10,644 bases of DNA from Candidatus Phaeomarinibacter sp. GTDB taxonomy: Bacteria; Pseudomonadota; Alphaproteobacteria; CGMCC-115125. The DNA is taken from assembly GCA_028279995.1 (NCBI GenBank), contig JANQMQ010000170.1:1-10644 (forward strand), in the 5' to 3' direction. The position numbers were made by a program, and so were the translations under genes. The notes under the pieces were generated by a model that saw only the letters and a program-made list of their open reading frames with translations, did not search any database and was not told where the DNA came from. Positions 1 through 7,106 of the stretch are shown here, one piece after another; position 1 is the stretch's first letter; every line of letters begins with the position of its first letter.

Positions 1-478
1 ACAATGTCGGCAGAACGTCCACAGGCAGCAACGACAATGTCTGAAAGCCCACAGCCTCGCTCTCAATCCGGGAGGATACAGCTTCCTTGGATGCGGCAAG
101 CGCGAGGAGCGACCCGCAGGCCACCCGCATGAAACCTTCAAAGTTCATGTCCATCTGGGTTGCCGCATAAAACCCGGCCTGCACTGCGTCGGTATACGCT
201 CGGCAGGTCCGGACACGCTGCTTCGTTGCATCATCGGGCGCGGTAAGCTCAAGCCCCAGCGACTGCGAGCCGCCGGGCGAACGTCCGCCAACGGCAAGCG
301 GCGCATCCATAAGACGTTCCACCGCATCACCGTCGAGACAGCCTTCGGCGGTTTCGGTCTCAAAAACCAGCGGCATGCTGAGACACGCACCGGCAGCGCG
401 CGCGGACGGAACATCTGCAAGGGCTGCAAGACCTAAGCCCACAACGGCGGCAAGAGAGAGTGACAGATGCGCGTTCAT
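1..478 (-). CDS. Exported protein of unknown function, 3' end beyond the window
   Basis: The reading frame starts at ATG 478-476 and stays open to the left edge, giving 159 residues with no stop. The N-terminus is a typical Sec signal peptide: MNAH, then a hydrophobic stretch at about residues 5-21, then an Ala-rich end with probable cleavage after SARA near residue 28. The visible mature part has four cysteines (residues 32, 47, 92, 121), which could form two periplasmic disulfides. It also has a segment RTCRAYTDAVQAGFYAATQM near residues 90-109. I do not recognise the family and assign no function. The start codon overlaps the stop of the upstream DUF1489 gene as ATGA, so the two are probably co-transcribed and translationally coupled. 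That overlap is the main reason for choosing this start. The protein is likely periplasmic; a lipoprotein is unlikely because no lipobox Cys follows the signal. Confidence 0.75.
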   Translation of the reverse strand, partial: MNAHLSLSLAAVVGLGLAALADVPSARAAGACLSMPLVFETETAEGCLDGDAVERLMDAPLAVGGRSPGGSQSLGLELTAPDDATKQRVRTCRAYTDAVQAGFYAATQMDMNFEGFMRVACGSLLALAASKEAVSSRIESEAVGFQTLSLLPVDVLPTL

Positions 479-912
479 AGCAATCCAAGCTCCATCAATT
501 CAGCCTGCATCTCCGCCGGCATGTCATCAGCACTTGATGCAGACATATCCAGATCCGCCGGCGCATCCTTGGCTTCAAGATACCGCCACCCCTGAAAAGG
601 CCGCCGGGGCGCCGGACGCGTGGGTATCAGCGGAGGGTCCAGATAAAGTCGACACCGCTTGATGCCCTCACTATCCTTGTATTGTTCGATCTCCAGCAAC
701 TTCTGGCGCACGCGTATAGTGCCCGACATGACCCAGTAAAGCGAACCGCCATCCAGCAGTTCGTCACCGCGCTTGGGTGTCATGCGGGTCGTGTGGAACA
801 GCCGGTCGACTTTTCCGTATCCGGTCTTGCCGGACAGCACACGGCTCTGCCAATCCGCCAGATCCTCAATTGACGTCGCACCGACGCATAGCTTGATGAG
901 ATGCAGTGTCAT
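475..912 (-). CDS. DUF1489 family protein
   Basis: A complete 145-residue protein, the usual length for the DUF1489 family (COG5458-like), a conserved alphaproteobacterial family without an established function as far as I know. Recognisable signatures are LIKLCVGATSIEDLADWQ at the N-terminus (about 5-22), TRMTPKRGDELLDGGSLYWV (42-61), IRVRQ (66-70), and the Arg/Pro-rich block PRRPFQGWRYLEAKDAPADL (102-121). There is no signal peptide or membrane segment, so it is expected in the cytoplasm. It starts 9 bases after the mccA stop behind a weak AGGG ribosome-binding sequence. It overlaps the following exported-protein gene by ATGA. It therefore sits as a late gene of the leucine-degradation operon, although nothing in the protein suggests an acyl-CoA enzyme. 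Family assignment is confident; the role is unknown. Confidence 0.88.
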   Translation of the reverse strand: MTLHLIKLCVGATSIEDLADWQSRVLSGKTGYGKVDRLFHTTRMTPKRGDELLDGGSLYWVMSGTIRVRQKLLEIEQYKDSEGIKRCRLYLDPPLIPTRPAPRRPFQGWRYLEAKDAPADLDMSASSADDMPAEMQAELMELGLL

Positions 913-921
913 ACGGCAACC

Positions 922-2934
922 CTAGGCATCGCTGTTCTCAAACGCCACCAACGCCGCACCACCCTCTACCTGGTCCCCGGGCCCGGCAAGAACTTCGGCA
1001 ATCGTCACGTCGCCGGGAGCGGTCAATGTGTGCTCCATCTTCATGGCTTCCAGCGCAATCAGGGGTGCACCGCACTGAACCACATCCCCGACCTTTACCC
1101 AGATTTGAGTGATCTTGCCCGTCATCGGCGCAGTGATACCGCCAGATGCTGCAGCATCGGCAGCTTCCACATCAAGCGGATCAGGCACGCTGAACGTCCA
1201 CGTGGATCCATCCCGCATGATGCTAATGGTAGCACCATCCACATGAACACCTGCGGACAGGCGCCCGCCATCAATAGCCGCCTCTATGACAGAACTTGTC
1301 GCCCTGATTGTCTGGCCAGATCCGACATGCCCGCCGCACGTAATTGAAATGCCGTCGGCCGAGTAGGTCACATCGGCACTATGCGCCACATCACCTTCAA
1401 GCAGTGTCACAACTTCAGTTGCCGCACCCACATGCCGCCAGCCGGAGGTATCATTCCAGGGCGAGTATGGGTCAGCGTCGCTGCCCCGGGAGGCTCTCAT
1501 CGCACGGTCCTGCGCGAGTGCAAGTGCTGCAAAGACGACAGCCTCCTGCGGTGCCGCATTGAGGCCTGGCAACAGCGCATCCTGATGGGCCTCAATGAAG
1601 CCTGTGTCCATATCCCCCGATGCAAAAACCGGATGATCAACGACCTGCCGAAGGAACGCGGCATTTGTTGTGACGCCCGCCACCTCAACCTCACCAAGTG
1701 CCTTGACCAACTGCCGACGGGCGGCATCTCGGGTCTCACCCCAGGCGATAAGCTTCGCGATCATGGGGTCGTAGAAGATGCTGATGTCGTCGCCTTGGCG
1801 CACCCCGGCATCAACGCGAATGCCGTCGCCTTCCTGCGGAATCCAGAACTCTTTCAGTGTCCCGGTAGATGGGAAAAACTTCTTGTTCGGGTCTTCCGCA
1901 TAGAGCCGGACTTCGACCGCATGTCCCTCCAGCGGAATATCACCTTGCGTCAACGGCAGTTCTTCACCGGACACAACTCTGAGCTGCCACTCCACCAGAT
2001 CCTGGCCGGTGATCATCTCCGTCACCGGATGCTCCACCTGCAGGCGCGTGTTCATCTCCATGAAGTAGAAGCGATCCGCCTGCAGCCCGTCCGACGCATC
2101 CGCAATGAACTCGACGGTGCCCGCACCCTGATAGCCGATGGCCCTGGCCGCATCGCACGCCGCCTTGCCCATTGCCTCGCGCATATCGACAGGCATGCCC
2201 GGCGCCGGGGCTTCCTCGACGACTTTTTGATGCCGCCGCTGAACCGAACAGTCCCGCTCAAACAGGTGAACCACGTTGCCGTGGCCGTCCGCAAAAACCT
2301 GAACTTCAACATGACGCGGTCGTGTCACGAATTTTTCGATCAGCACATGGTCGTCACCGAAAGCCGCTTTGGCTTCACGTTGGGCTGATGCCAGTGCCTT
2401 ATCGAAATCTGCAGCCGCATCGACCCGGCGCATCCCCTTGCCGCCGCCACCGGCAACCGCCTTGATAAGAACTGGATAGCCGATCTGTTCAGCCTGATCC
2501 GCCAGAAAGGCCGGGTCCTGATCGGTTCCGTGATAGCCGGGTACAACCGGCACACCCGCCTCCTGCATCAACACCTTGGCTTTGTCCTTGAGGCCCATGG
2601 CGCGAATGGCGTCAGCCGGCGGACCGACAAAAAGCACGCCCGCCTTGGCGCAGGCATCCGCAAACTCGGCATTTCCGGACAGGAATCCATATCCGGGATG
2701 AATGGCATCGGCACCACTCTTGTGGGCAGCTTCCAGTATCCGGTCCTGACGCAGGTAGCTCTCGGTCGCTGCTGCCGGGCCTATCAGATAGGCCTCGTCC
2801 GCCATCTCTACATGCAGCGCATGTTCGTCAGCTTCAGAATAGACAGCGATCGTGCGCAAGCCCATGGCGCTTGCGGTCTCGATGATGCGGCAGGCAATCT
2901 CGCCGCGATTGGCAATAAGAACAGAAGTAATCAT
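922..2934 (-). CDS. mccA: 3-methylcrotonyl-CoA carboxylase, biotin-containing alpha subunit
   Basis: The 670-residue protein has the fused layout of acyl-CoA carboxylase alpha subunits. The biotin carboxylase N-domain begins MITSVLIANRGEIACRI. The ATP-grasp region has the glycine-rich loop AGGGGKGM (161-168), ERDCSVQRRHQK (226-237) and EMNTRLQVEHPVTE (293-306). A less conserved linking region follows. The C-terminal biotinyl domain carries the attachment site EAMKM, with Lys632 as the predicted biotinylated residue. It would carboxylate biotin with ATP and bicarbonate and pass the group to MccB, in the cytoplasm. Sequence alone does not cleanly separate this from propionyl- or geranyl-CoA carboxylase alpha subunits; the choice rests on the adjacent MCC-type beta subunit and hydratase (liuB-liuC-liuD order). 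Its ATG overlaps the liuC stop as TGATG, implying translational coupling. It ends with TAG. Confidence 0.92.
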   Translation of the reverse strand: MITSVLIANRGEIACRIIETASAMGLRTIAVYSEADEHALHVEMADEAYLIGPAAATESYLRQDRILEAAHKSGADAIHPGYGFLSGNAEFADACAKAGVLFVGPPADAIRAMGLKDKAKVLMQEAGVPVVPGYHGTDQDPAFLADQAEQIGYPVLIKAVAGGGGKGMRRVDAAADFDKALASAQREAKAAFGDDHVLIEKFVTRPRHVEVQVFADGHGNVVHLFERDCSVQRRHQKVVEEAPAPGMPVDMREAMGKAACDAARAIGYQGAGTVEFIADASDGLQADRFYFMEMNTRLQVEHPVTEMITGQDLVEWQLRVVSGEELPLTQGDIPLEGHAVEVRLYAEDPNKKFFPSTGTLKEFWIPQEGDGIRVDAGVRQGDDISIFYDPMIAKLIAWGETRDAARRQLVKALGEVEVAGVTTNAAFLRQVVDHPVFASGDMDTGFIEAHQDALLPGLNAAPQEAVVFAALALAQDRAMRASRGSDADPYSPWNDTSGWRHVGAATEVVTLLEGDVAHSADVTYSADGISITCGGHVGSGQTIRATSSVIEAAIDGGRLSAGVHVDGATISIMRDGSTWTFSVPDPLDVEAADAAASGGITAPMTGKITQIWVKVGDVVQCGAPLIALEAMKMEHTLTAPGDVTIAEVLAGPGDQVEGGAALVAFENSDA

Positions 2935-3728
2935 CAGTTGCGCCAGCTCGGATCCCGTTTTTCCAGGAAGGCAGCAATGCCCTCAGCGGCTTCTGCCCCG
3001 GAACGGTTACGCCCCTGCGCTGCGACGATTTCATCAACCAACTCATCATCGATTGGAAGGCCGGTGACTTCGTCCATCAGGGCCTTCGTCGCGGCAAGAG
3101 CGCCCGGTGCAGCTGCGAAGACATGATCCACAAAGTGCGCAAGTCTGGCGGACAGGTCCGTCTCATCCTCGGCAACAACATCAACGAGTCCAAGGCGATG
3201 GGCTTCCAGCGCATCGAACGGGTCACTCGCCAGCAGGTAGCGTCGCGCCGCCGTAATACCGATGGCCTCAATCACATATGGCATAGCCAGGGCGGGCACG
3301 AACCCGTGCCGAACTTCCGAAAACACAAACCGTGCAGCAGGTGTTGCCAGCACGATGTCACACGCAGCAATCAGCCCAAGGCCATATCCCGCTGCCGGCC
3401 CTTCCACCACCGCAATCACCGGCTGCGGCAGTTCGCGGACCCGGCTCAGAACTTCCGCAATGGTTTCTGCGTCTTCTTCCGTTTCATCGTCCGTGTAGTG
3501 GGCGACATGCGGCAGCCAGTCGAAGTCCGCCAGTCCGGAAAACACCTTTCCCTCGGCCCGAATGATGAGGGCGCGGATGGTGTCGGAATTCGCCCGCAAA
3601 TCTTCGAGGCGTTCGTTCAGATCAGCCACAAGGTCCGGATTGAAGGCGTTGTGTTGATCCGGATTGTTCAAGGTAATGGTTGCAAGCCCTTCCCGGGACA
3701 CATCCATGAGCACAAAAGCATCGGCCAT
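2934..3728 (-). CDS. liuC: Enoyl-CoA hydratase/isomerase family protein, probable 3-methylglutaconyl-CoA hydratase
   Basis: A 264-residue crotonase-fold protein. The fold is shown by the LNNPDQHNAFNPDL start (20-33), the first oxyanion segment VFSGLADFDWL (62-72), and the second segment EGPAAGYGLGLIAACD (109-124) followed by SEVRHGFVPA (137-146). Glu138 aligns with the conserved catalytic Glu of the FxxSEV motif. The other Glu of classical crotonase is replaced by Gly118, as in bacterial LiuC-like proteins. The C-terminus AFLEKRDPSWRN is typical of the family. Lying between mccB and mccA, it most likely hydrates 3-methylglutaconyl-CoA to HMG-CoA in leucine breakdown. AAGGAA, overlapping the mccB stop, is its ribosome-binding site, 8 bases before the ATG. 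The oxyanion segments are somewhat atypical (GLAD instead of AGAD, GYG instead of GGG), so the substrate remains an inference from context. Confidence 0.85.
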   Translation of the reverse strand: MADAFVLMDVSREGLATITLNNPDQHNAFNPDLVADLNERLEDLRANSDTIRALIIRAEGKVFSGLADFDWLPHVAHYTDDETEEDAETIAEVLSRVRELPQPVIAVVEGPAAGYGLGLIAACDIVLATPAARFVFSEVRHGFVPALAMPYVIEAIGITAARRYLLASDPFDALEAHRLGLVDVVAEDETDLSARLAHFVDHVFAAAPGALAATKALMDEVTGLPIDDELVDEIVAAQGRNRSGAEAAEGIAAFLEKRDPSWRN

Positions 3729-3739
3729 AATGTTGTTCC

Positions 3740-5359
3740 TTACATCCGGAAGACGCCGAACCTGTCCGGCGCATGGGGTGATCGAATAGGAGCATTCAGT
3801 GAGGCGGAAATGGCCAGCCCCAGAACCATGCGCGTATCCTGTGGAGCAATGATTCCGTCATCCCACAGGCGGGCTGTGGCAAAATACGGGTGACCCTCTT
3901 CTTCATAGCGCTTACGGATGGGGGCCTTGAAGGTTTCTTCTTCATCAGCGGACCACGCTTCGCCGCGCGCCTCCATCCCGTCACGCTTGACGGTCGCCAG
4001 CACACTTGCCGCCTGCTCACCGCCCATGACCGAGATACGCGCATTGGGCCACGCAAACATGAACCGAGGCGAATAGGCCCGGCCACACATGCCGTAATTC
4101 CCTGCCCCATAGGACCCGCCGATGATAACCGTGAACTTGGGAACCTGTGCCGTGGCAACAGCCGTCACCATCTTGGCGCCATCCTTGGCGATACCACCCG
4201 CCTCATACTGGCTGCCGACCATGAAGCCGGAAATGTTCTGCAGGAACACAAGCGGGATGCCGCGCTGCGAGCAAAGCTCAATAAAGTGAGCAGCCTTTTG
4301 GGCGCTTTCGGAAAACAGAATGCCGTTGTTCGCCACAATGCCAATGGGATACCCCATCAGCCGGGCAAACCCGGTAACCAGCGTCGTCCCGTAGAGTTTC
4401 TTGAATTCGTCAAACTCAGACCCATCCACGAGCCGCGCGATCACCTCACGCACGTCATACTGAGTTGCCAGGGTTTCCGGTACCACTCCGGAGAGCTCCT
4501 GCGGGTCGTACATGGGCGGCCGGGGCCGCTGAATTTCGACTTCACAGGGCTTGCGCGTATTGAGATGGCTGACGATCTGCCGGGCAATGGCAAGGGCGTG
4601 CGCGTCATCCTCGGCGTAGTGGTCGGTAACGCCTGACTTGCGCGAATGCACATCCGCACCGCCGAGGTCTTCAGCACTGACCACCTCCCCAGTCGCAGCT
4701 TTCACCAGGGGCGGACCACCAAGAAAAATCGTCCCCTGATTGCGGACAATGATTGTCTCGTCCGACATGGCCGGAACATAGGCACCACCAGCGGTACATG
4801 ACCCCATCACAACAGCAATCTGCGCGATGCCTTCAGCCGACATGGTTGCCTGATTGAAGAAGATGCGCCCGAAATGCTCGCGGTCCGGAAAAATGTCTGC
4901 CTGGTTGGGCAGGTTGGCGCCGCCAGAATCCACAAGATAGATGCAGGGCAGCCGGTTCTCCCGCGCCACCTCCTGCGCCCGCAGATGCTTCTTCACCGTG
5001 ACCGGATAATACGTCCCGCCTTTGATCGTCGCGTCATTGCAGACGATCATGCACTCCCGTCCGGATACACGCCCGATGCCGGTGATGATCGCCGCCGCAT
5101 GAATGTCGTCGTCATACATGCCGTTGGCCGCGAGCGGAGACAGCTCAAGAAACGGCGTACCCGGATCAAGCAGCCGCGCTACACGCTCACGCGGCAACAG
5201 CTTGCCGCGCGACACATGCCTGTCGCGGGAGCGTTCGGTGCCGCCAAGGGCAGCCTGCGCGGTTTTCTCTTCAAGGTCAGCCAGCAGGCCGCGCATGGCG
5301 TCCGCATTGGCCTTGAAGCCAGCGCTCTTGGTCTGAATGGATGATGTGAGCTTCGGCAT
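3740..5359 (-). CDS. mccB: 3-methylcrotonyl-CoA carboxylase, carboxyltransferase beta subunit
   Basis: A 539-residue carboxyltransferase, the normal length for MccB/LiuB. Two crotonase-like halves are visible. The N-terminal half carries [17 protein letters not shown] (114-130), [20 protein letters not shown] (141-160), FFNQATMSA (167-175), [16 protein letters not shown] (186-201) and [15 protein letters not shown] (211-225). The C-terminal half carries [17 protein letters not shown] (344-360), QNISGFMVG (374-382) and [20 protein letters not shown] (420-439). These blocks are characteristic of methylcrotonyl- and geranyl-type rather than propionyl-type beta subunits. It transfers CO2 from biotin on MccA to 3-methylcrotonyl-CoA in the cytoplasm. 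It is the first visible gene of the operon; the ATG follows CAGGGACA, a plausible ribosome-binding sequence. No isovaleryl-CoA dehydrogenase gene lies beside it; the next gene on that side is a divergent cold-shock gene. Confidence 0.94.
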   Translation of the reverse strand: MPKLTSSIQTKSAGFKANADAMRGLLADLEEKTAQAALGGTERSRDRHVSRGKLLPRERVARLLDPGTPFLELSPLAANGMYDDDIHAAAIITGIGRVSGRECMIVCNDATIKGGTYYPVTVKKHLRAQEVARENRLPCIYLVDSGGANLPNQADIFPDREHFGRIFFNQATMSAEGIAQIAVVMGSCTAGGAYVPAMSDETIIVRNQGTIFLGGPPLVKAATGEVVSAEDLGGADVHSRKSGVTDHYAEDDAHALAIARQIVSHLNTRKPCEVEIQRPRPPMYDPQELSGVVPETLATQYDVREVIARLVDGSEFDEFKKLYGTTLVTGFARLMGYPIGIVANNGILFSESAQKAAHFIELCSQRGIPLVFLQNISGFMVGSQYEAGGIAKDGAKMVTAVATAQVPKFTVIIGGSYGAGNYGMCGRAYSPRFMFAWPNARISVMGGEQAASVLATVKRDGMEARGEAWSADEEETFKAPIRKRYEEEGHPYFATARLWDDGIIAPQDTRMVLGLAISASLNAPIRSPHAPDRFGVFRM

Positions 5360-5383
5360 TGTCCCTGACGCGTCTTCTTCTTG

Positions 5384-5406
5384 GTCGGCGCATACTATTG
5401 GCCGAC
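5384..5406. promoter_or_regulatory. Inverted repeat upstream of mccB, possible operator
   Basis: GTCGGC (5384-5389) and GCCGAC (5401-5406) form a perfect 6-base dyad around an 11-base AT-richer centre, 25-47 bases before the mccB ATG. A TTGACG hexamer, readable on the minus strand at 5411-5406, abuts the right arm. The position suits an operator controlling the leucine operon. No regulator gene is in the window and I could not find a well-spaced -10 for the TTGACG, so this is only a candidate. Confidence 0.3.
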
Positions 5407-5606
5407 GTCAAACCATATCCCCGCAGGCCGGGGTTGTTTGCAAAGGAGCATAGCGCCAGACCCGGCGCAAGACATGTGTCGCATGGGCGCAATGCGCAGG
5501 AAACTGCCATTTTACGGAGTCTAAATGCCGACCCACGCTCGACGCTTTCACGCACCCGCAACAAGGCGCGCGATAGGCCGAGTCGAGATCAGGCCGGCAC
5601 ACCAAA

Positions 5607-5621
5607 GTCAGCATAGCTGAC
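5607..5621. promoter_or_regulatory. Perfect dyad GTCAGC-ATA-GCTGAC
   Basis: Two 6-base arms separated by 3 bases, roughly mid-way between mccB and the cold-shock gene, with a further half-site-like GGTCAGC at 5685-5691. This could be a binding site for a dimeric regulator or a small RNA hairpin. It is not followed by a convincing T-run on either strand, so a terminator is less likely. There is no evidence for which protein would bind it. Confidence 0.3.
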
Positions 5622-5773
5622 CTTATCTTGCTGTCGATTTGAGCAACGCCCGAAATACATTGCAAAAATCAAGAAAAACAAGCATGGTCAGCGGGCCTAT
5701 TCGACTTCTCTGGCCTCCTCCGACGACGTCACCCAACAAAGACGCAATTAGGACTTTCGGCAAGGGGTTGCGA

Positions 5774-5823
5774 ATGCCCGTCCAGGCATGTTGCCAACGA
5801 CGGTACATGATCGCATGACGATC
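5774..5823 (+). other. Two short stem-loops in the cold-shock gene leader
   Basis: ATGCC/GGCAT (5774-5778 with 5785-5789, 6-base loop) and GATCG/CGATC (5809-5813 with 5819-5823, 5-base loop) precede the Shine-Dalgarno AAGGA at 5831. The second stem ends 7 bases before it. They would lie in the mRNA leader if transcription starts upstream of 5774, which I could not establish. Stems of 5 pairs are easily found by chance. Confidence 0.25.
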
Positions 5824-5843
5824 GGAATTGAAGGACTATCGAG

Positions 5844-6050
5844 ATGCAGGGAACCGTTAAGTGGTTCGACATGAAGAAGGGCTACGGATTTATCCAGCCT
5901 GATGACGGCGGCAAAGACGCCTTCGTGCACATCACAGCTGTTCAGGCTGCCGGACTGGCAAGCCTCGACGAAGGCCAGGTCGTGGAGTTTGAACTCCAGG
6001 AAGGCCGCAACGGCAAGATGTCTGCCGAAAACCTGAAGGTTGCTGGCTAA
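5844..6050 (+). CDS. Cold-shock domain protein (CspA family)
   Basis: A complete 68-residue single cold-shock domain, the usual CspA size. It opens MQGTVKWFDMKKGYGFI, giving the RNP1 motif KGYGFI (12-17), and has RNP2 DAFVHI (25-30). The end MSAENLKVAG is typical. The protein is a small cytoplasmic OB-fold that binds single-stranded RNA/DNA and acts as an RNA chaperone or antiterminator. Residue 9 is Asp where many members have Asn. AAGGA at 5831-5835, 8 bases before the ATG, fixes the start. It is monocistronic: a strong terminator follows. Two small stem-loops lie in the upstream leader, which could fit post-transcriptional control known for some csp mRNAs. Whether it is cold-induced cannot be told from sequence. 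Confidence 0.95.
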   Translation: MQGTVKWFDMKKGYGFIQPDDGGKDAFVHITAVQAAGLASLDEGQVVEFELQEGRNGKMSAENLKVAG

Positions 6051-6070
6051 TCAGCCACCCCTTTGAGAAT

Positions 6071-6099
6071 TTGACGAATTTGCGGTCCGGACGTTTAGA
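6071..6099 (+). promoter_or_regulatory. Candidate promoter for the peptidase-Nudix operon
   Basis: TTGACG (6071-6076, five of six matches to the sigma-70 -35 consensus) is followed after exactly 17 bases by TTTAGA (6094-6099, three of six matches to the -10). The -10 would occupy the loop of the csp terminator, and transcription would begin around 6106, giving a leader of about 38 bases before the ATG at 6144. Only 23 bases lie between the terminator and that ATG, so an overlapping promoter, or read-through, is needed. Confidence 0.35.
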
Positions 6100-6120
6100 A
6101 CGTCCGGGCCGTTTTCGTTT
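6083..6120 (+). terminator. Intrinsic terminator after the cold-shock gene
   Basis: A long near-perfect hairpin: 6083-6095 pairs with 6099-6111 over 13 pairs including one G-T wobble, with the tight 3-base loop TAG, followed by TTTTCGTTT at 6112-6120. It begins 33 bases after the csp stop codon. The perfect core is CCGGACGTT with AACGTCCGG. Confidence 0.9.
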
Positions 6121-6143
6121 CCGGAACACAACGTCGACTACCC

Positions 6144-7106
6144 ATGACCCTGTCCCTCTTCCTTGTTAGCACAGCCTACGCCCACGGCACCCTGCCGCCT
6201 GAAGATGGTCATAAAATCTACTTTGAAGAGTGTGGCAACCCAGCGGGCATACCCCTCCTCTACCTGCACGGCGGCCCCGGCAGCGGATTTTCAACGGACA
6301 TCACACAGCTTCTTGATCCCGATCACTACCGCATCATCCTGATGGACCAGCGCGGCTCCGGCCGCTCAACGCCCCATGGCAGCCTGACCGACAACACCAC
6401 GGCACACCTTGTGGAAGACATTGAGCGGCTGCGCCATCACCTCGGCATTGAGACATGGCACGTGTTCGGCGGGTCATGGGGCGCGACGCTTGCCATCGCC
6501 TACGCCATGGCCCACCCATTGGCCACGTCAGCCCTGACGCTCTACGGCGTGTTCCTTGCCCGCCAGCACGAACTGGAAGCACTCTACTTCGACGGTGGCG
6601 TTGCCGCGTCCATGTTCCCGGACGTGTTCGCTGCCTTCATGGACCCATTGATGCCGGACCAGCAGACCAACCCGATCACCGGATACGCGAAGCTGTTTCA
6701 GTCCGCCGACGAGACCGTAAGGCGTGACGCCCTCAACAGGTGGACAACGCTTGAGAAAGCCGTGTCCCGTCTCATCCTCGATGAAACACAGATGTCGGCA
6801 GACCTGTCAGACCCGGATTTCGTCCTCGCCCACTCCCTGATCGAGAACCACTATTTCTGTCACCATGGCTTCATCGATGCAGATGACATTTTACAGCGGG
6901 CGGGTCAGACGCTTGCGGATATTCCCATCAACATTGTCGCGGCCCGCTACGACATTGTCTGCCCGCCGCAAACAGCTTTCGACTTTGCCCGAGCCGTGCC
7001 CCACGCCCGCCTCACTCTTGTCGAGGATGCCGGTCATACATGGCGAGACCCGTCCAACACGCAGGCACTGCTTCAGGTGCTCAACGCTCACAAGGATACC
7101 TCATGA
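6144..7106 (+). CDS. Prolyl iminopeptidase-like alpha/beta hydrolase (peptidase family S33)
   Basis: A 320-residue protein, matching the length of bacterial proline iminopeptidases. Motifs in order: YAHGTLPPEDGHKIYFEECGNP (split at 12-23 and 24-33), the oxyanion motif HGGPG (42-46), DQRGSGRS (68-75), the nucleophile elbow GGSWG with Ser111, IENHYF (233-238), Asp270 in RYDIVCP and His298 in GHTW, completing a Ser-Asp-His triad. Glu204 and Glu234 fall where family members have glutamates that bind the substrate's free amino end. It would release N-terminal proline from peptides, in the cytoplasm. The ATG at 6144 is the only usable start, since an in-frame stop lies just upstream at 6096; it has only a weak ribosome-binding sequence. 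The Nudix gene follows with an ATGA overlap. It is somewhat diverged (GSGRS for the common GCGRS, LE for WE), so related aminopeptidase specificity is possible. Confidence 0.88.
   Translation: MTLSLFLVSTAYAHGTLPPEDGHKIYFEECGNPAGIPLLYLHGGPGSGFSTDITQLLDPDHYRIILMDQRGSGRSTPHGSLTDNTTAHLVEDIERLRHHLGIETWHVFGGSWGATLAIAYAMAHPLATSALTLYGVFLARQHELEALYFDGGVAASMFPDVFAAFMDPLMPDQQTNPITGYAKLFQSADETVRRDALNRWTTLEKAVSRLILDETQMSADLSDPDFVLAHSLIENHYFCHHGFIDADDILQRAGQTLADIPINIVAARYDIVCPPQTAFDFARAVPHARLTLVEDAGHTWRDPSNTQALLQVLNAHKDTS

Larger units (their letters stand above)
5360..5843. other. Divergent intergenic region between mccB and the cold-shock gene
   Basis: This 484-base stretch separates two divergent genes and must hold both promoters. 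I see no credible protein gene: the open frames are Arg-rich, use rare codons, and match no family I know. It contains the mccB-proximal dyad (5384-5406), a short GC hairpin (5419-5433), a 15-base palindrome-like dyad at 5607-5621 and two small stem-loops before the cold-shock gene (5774-5789, 5809-5823). No -35/-10 pair with good spacing stood out for either direction. Confidence 0.6.

Noticed and set aside
1381..2388. 335-codon open frame on the plus strand
   Set aside because: It is wholly antisense to mccA and is explained by codon bias in a GC-rich gene; the translation shows no domain and is rich in Arg, His and Cys.
3123..3893. 256-codon open frame on the plus strand
   Set aside because: It is antisense to liuC and the end of mccB, has no family features, and has no ribosome-binding context.
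5419..5433. GC hairpin CCCCG-CAGGC-CGGGG followed by TTGTTTG
   Set aside because: It has only five pairs and a broken T-run, and no plus-strand gene ends before it, so it was not called a terminator.
5525..5620. 31-codon frame (MPTHARRFH...) with ACGGAG upstream, in the intergenic region
   Set aside because: It uses several codons rare for the window (CGA, AGG, ATA), is Arg/His-rich and resembles nothing known; one Shine-Dalgarno-like match is not enough.
5408..5665. 85-codon minus-strand frame between mccB and csp
   Set aside because: It has no recognisable domain and an atypical composition, lies in the promoter-bearing gap, and shows no good ribosome-binding site.
6144..6182. Possible signal peptide MTLSLFLVSTAYA at the start of the prolyl iminopeptidase
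   Set aside because: YAHG-x-L is part of the conserved N-terminal region of proline iminopeptidases, so cleavage after AYA would remove fold residues. There is also no positively charged n-region, so the protein is taken as cytoplasmic.
7040..7102. Upstream ATG at 7040 for the Nudix protein
   Set aside because: It would overlap the peptidase gene by 67 bases; the ATGA start at 7103 gives the standard coupled arrangement and a normal length.
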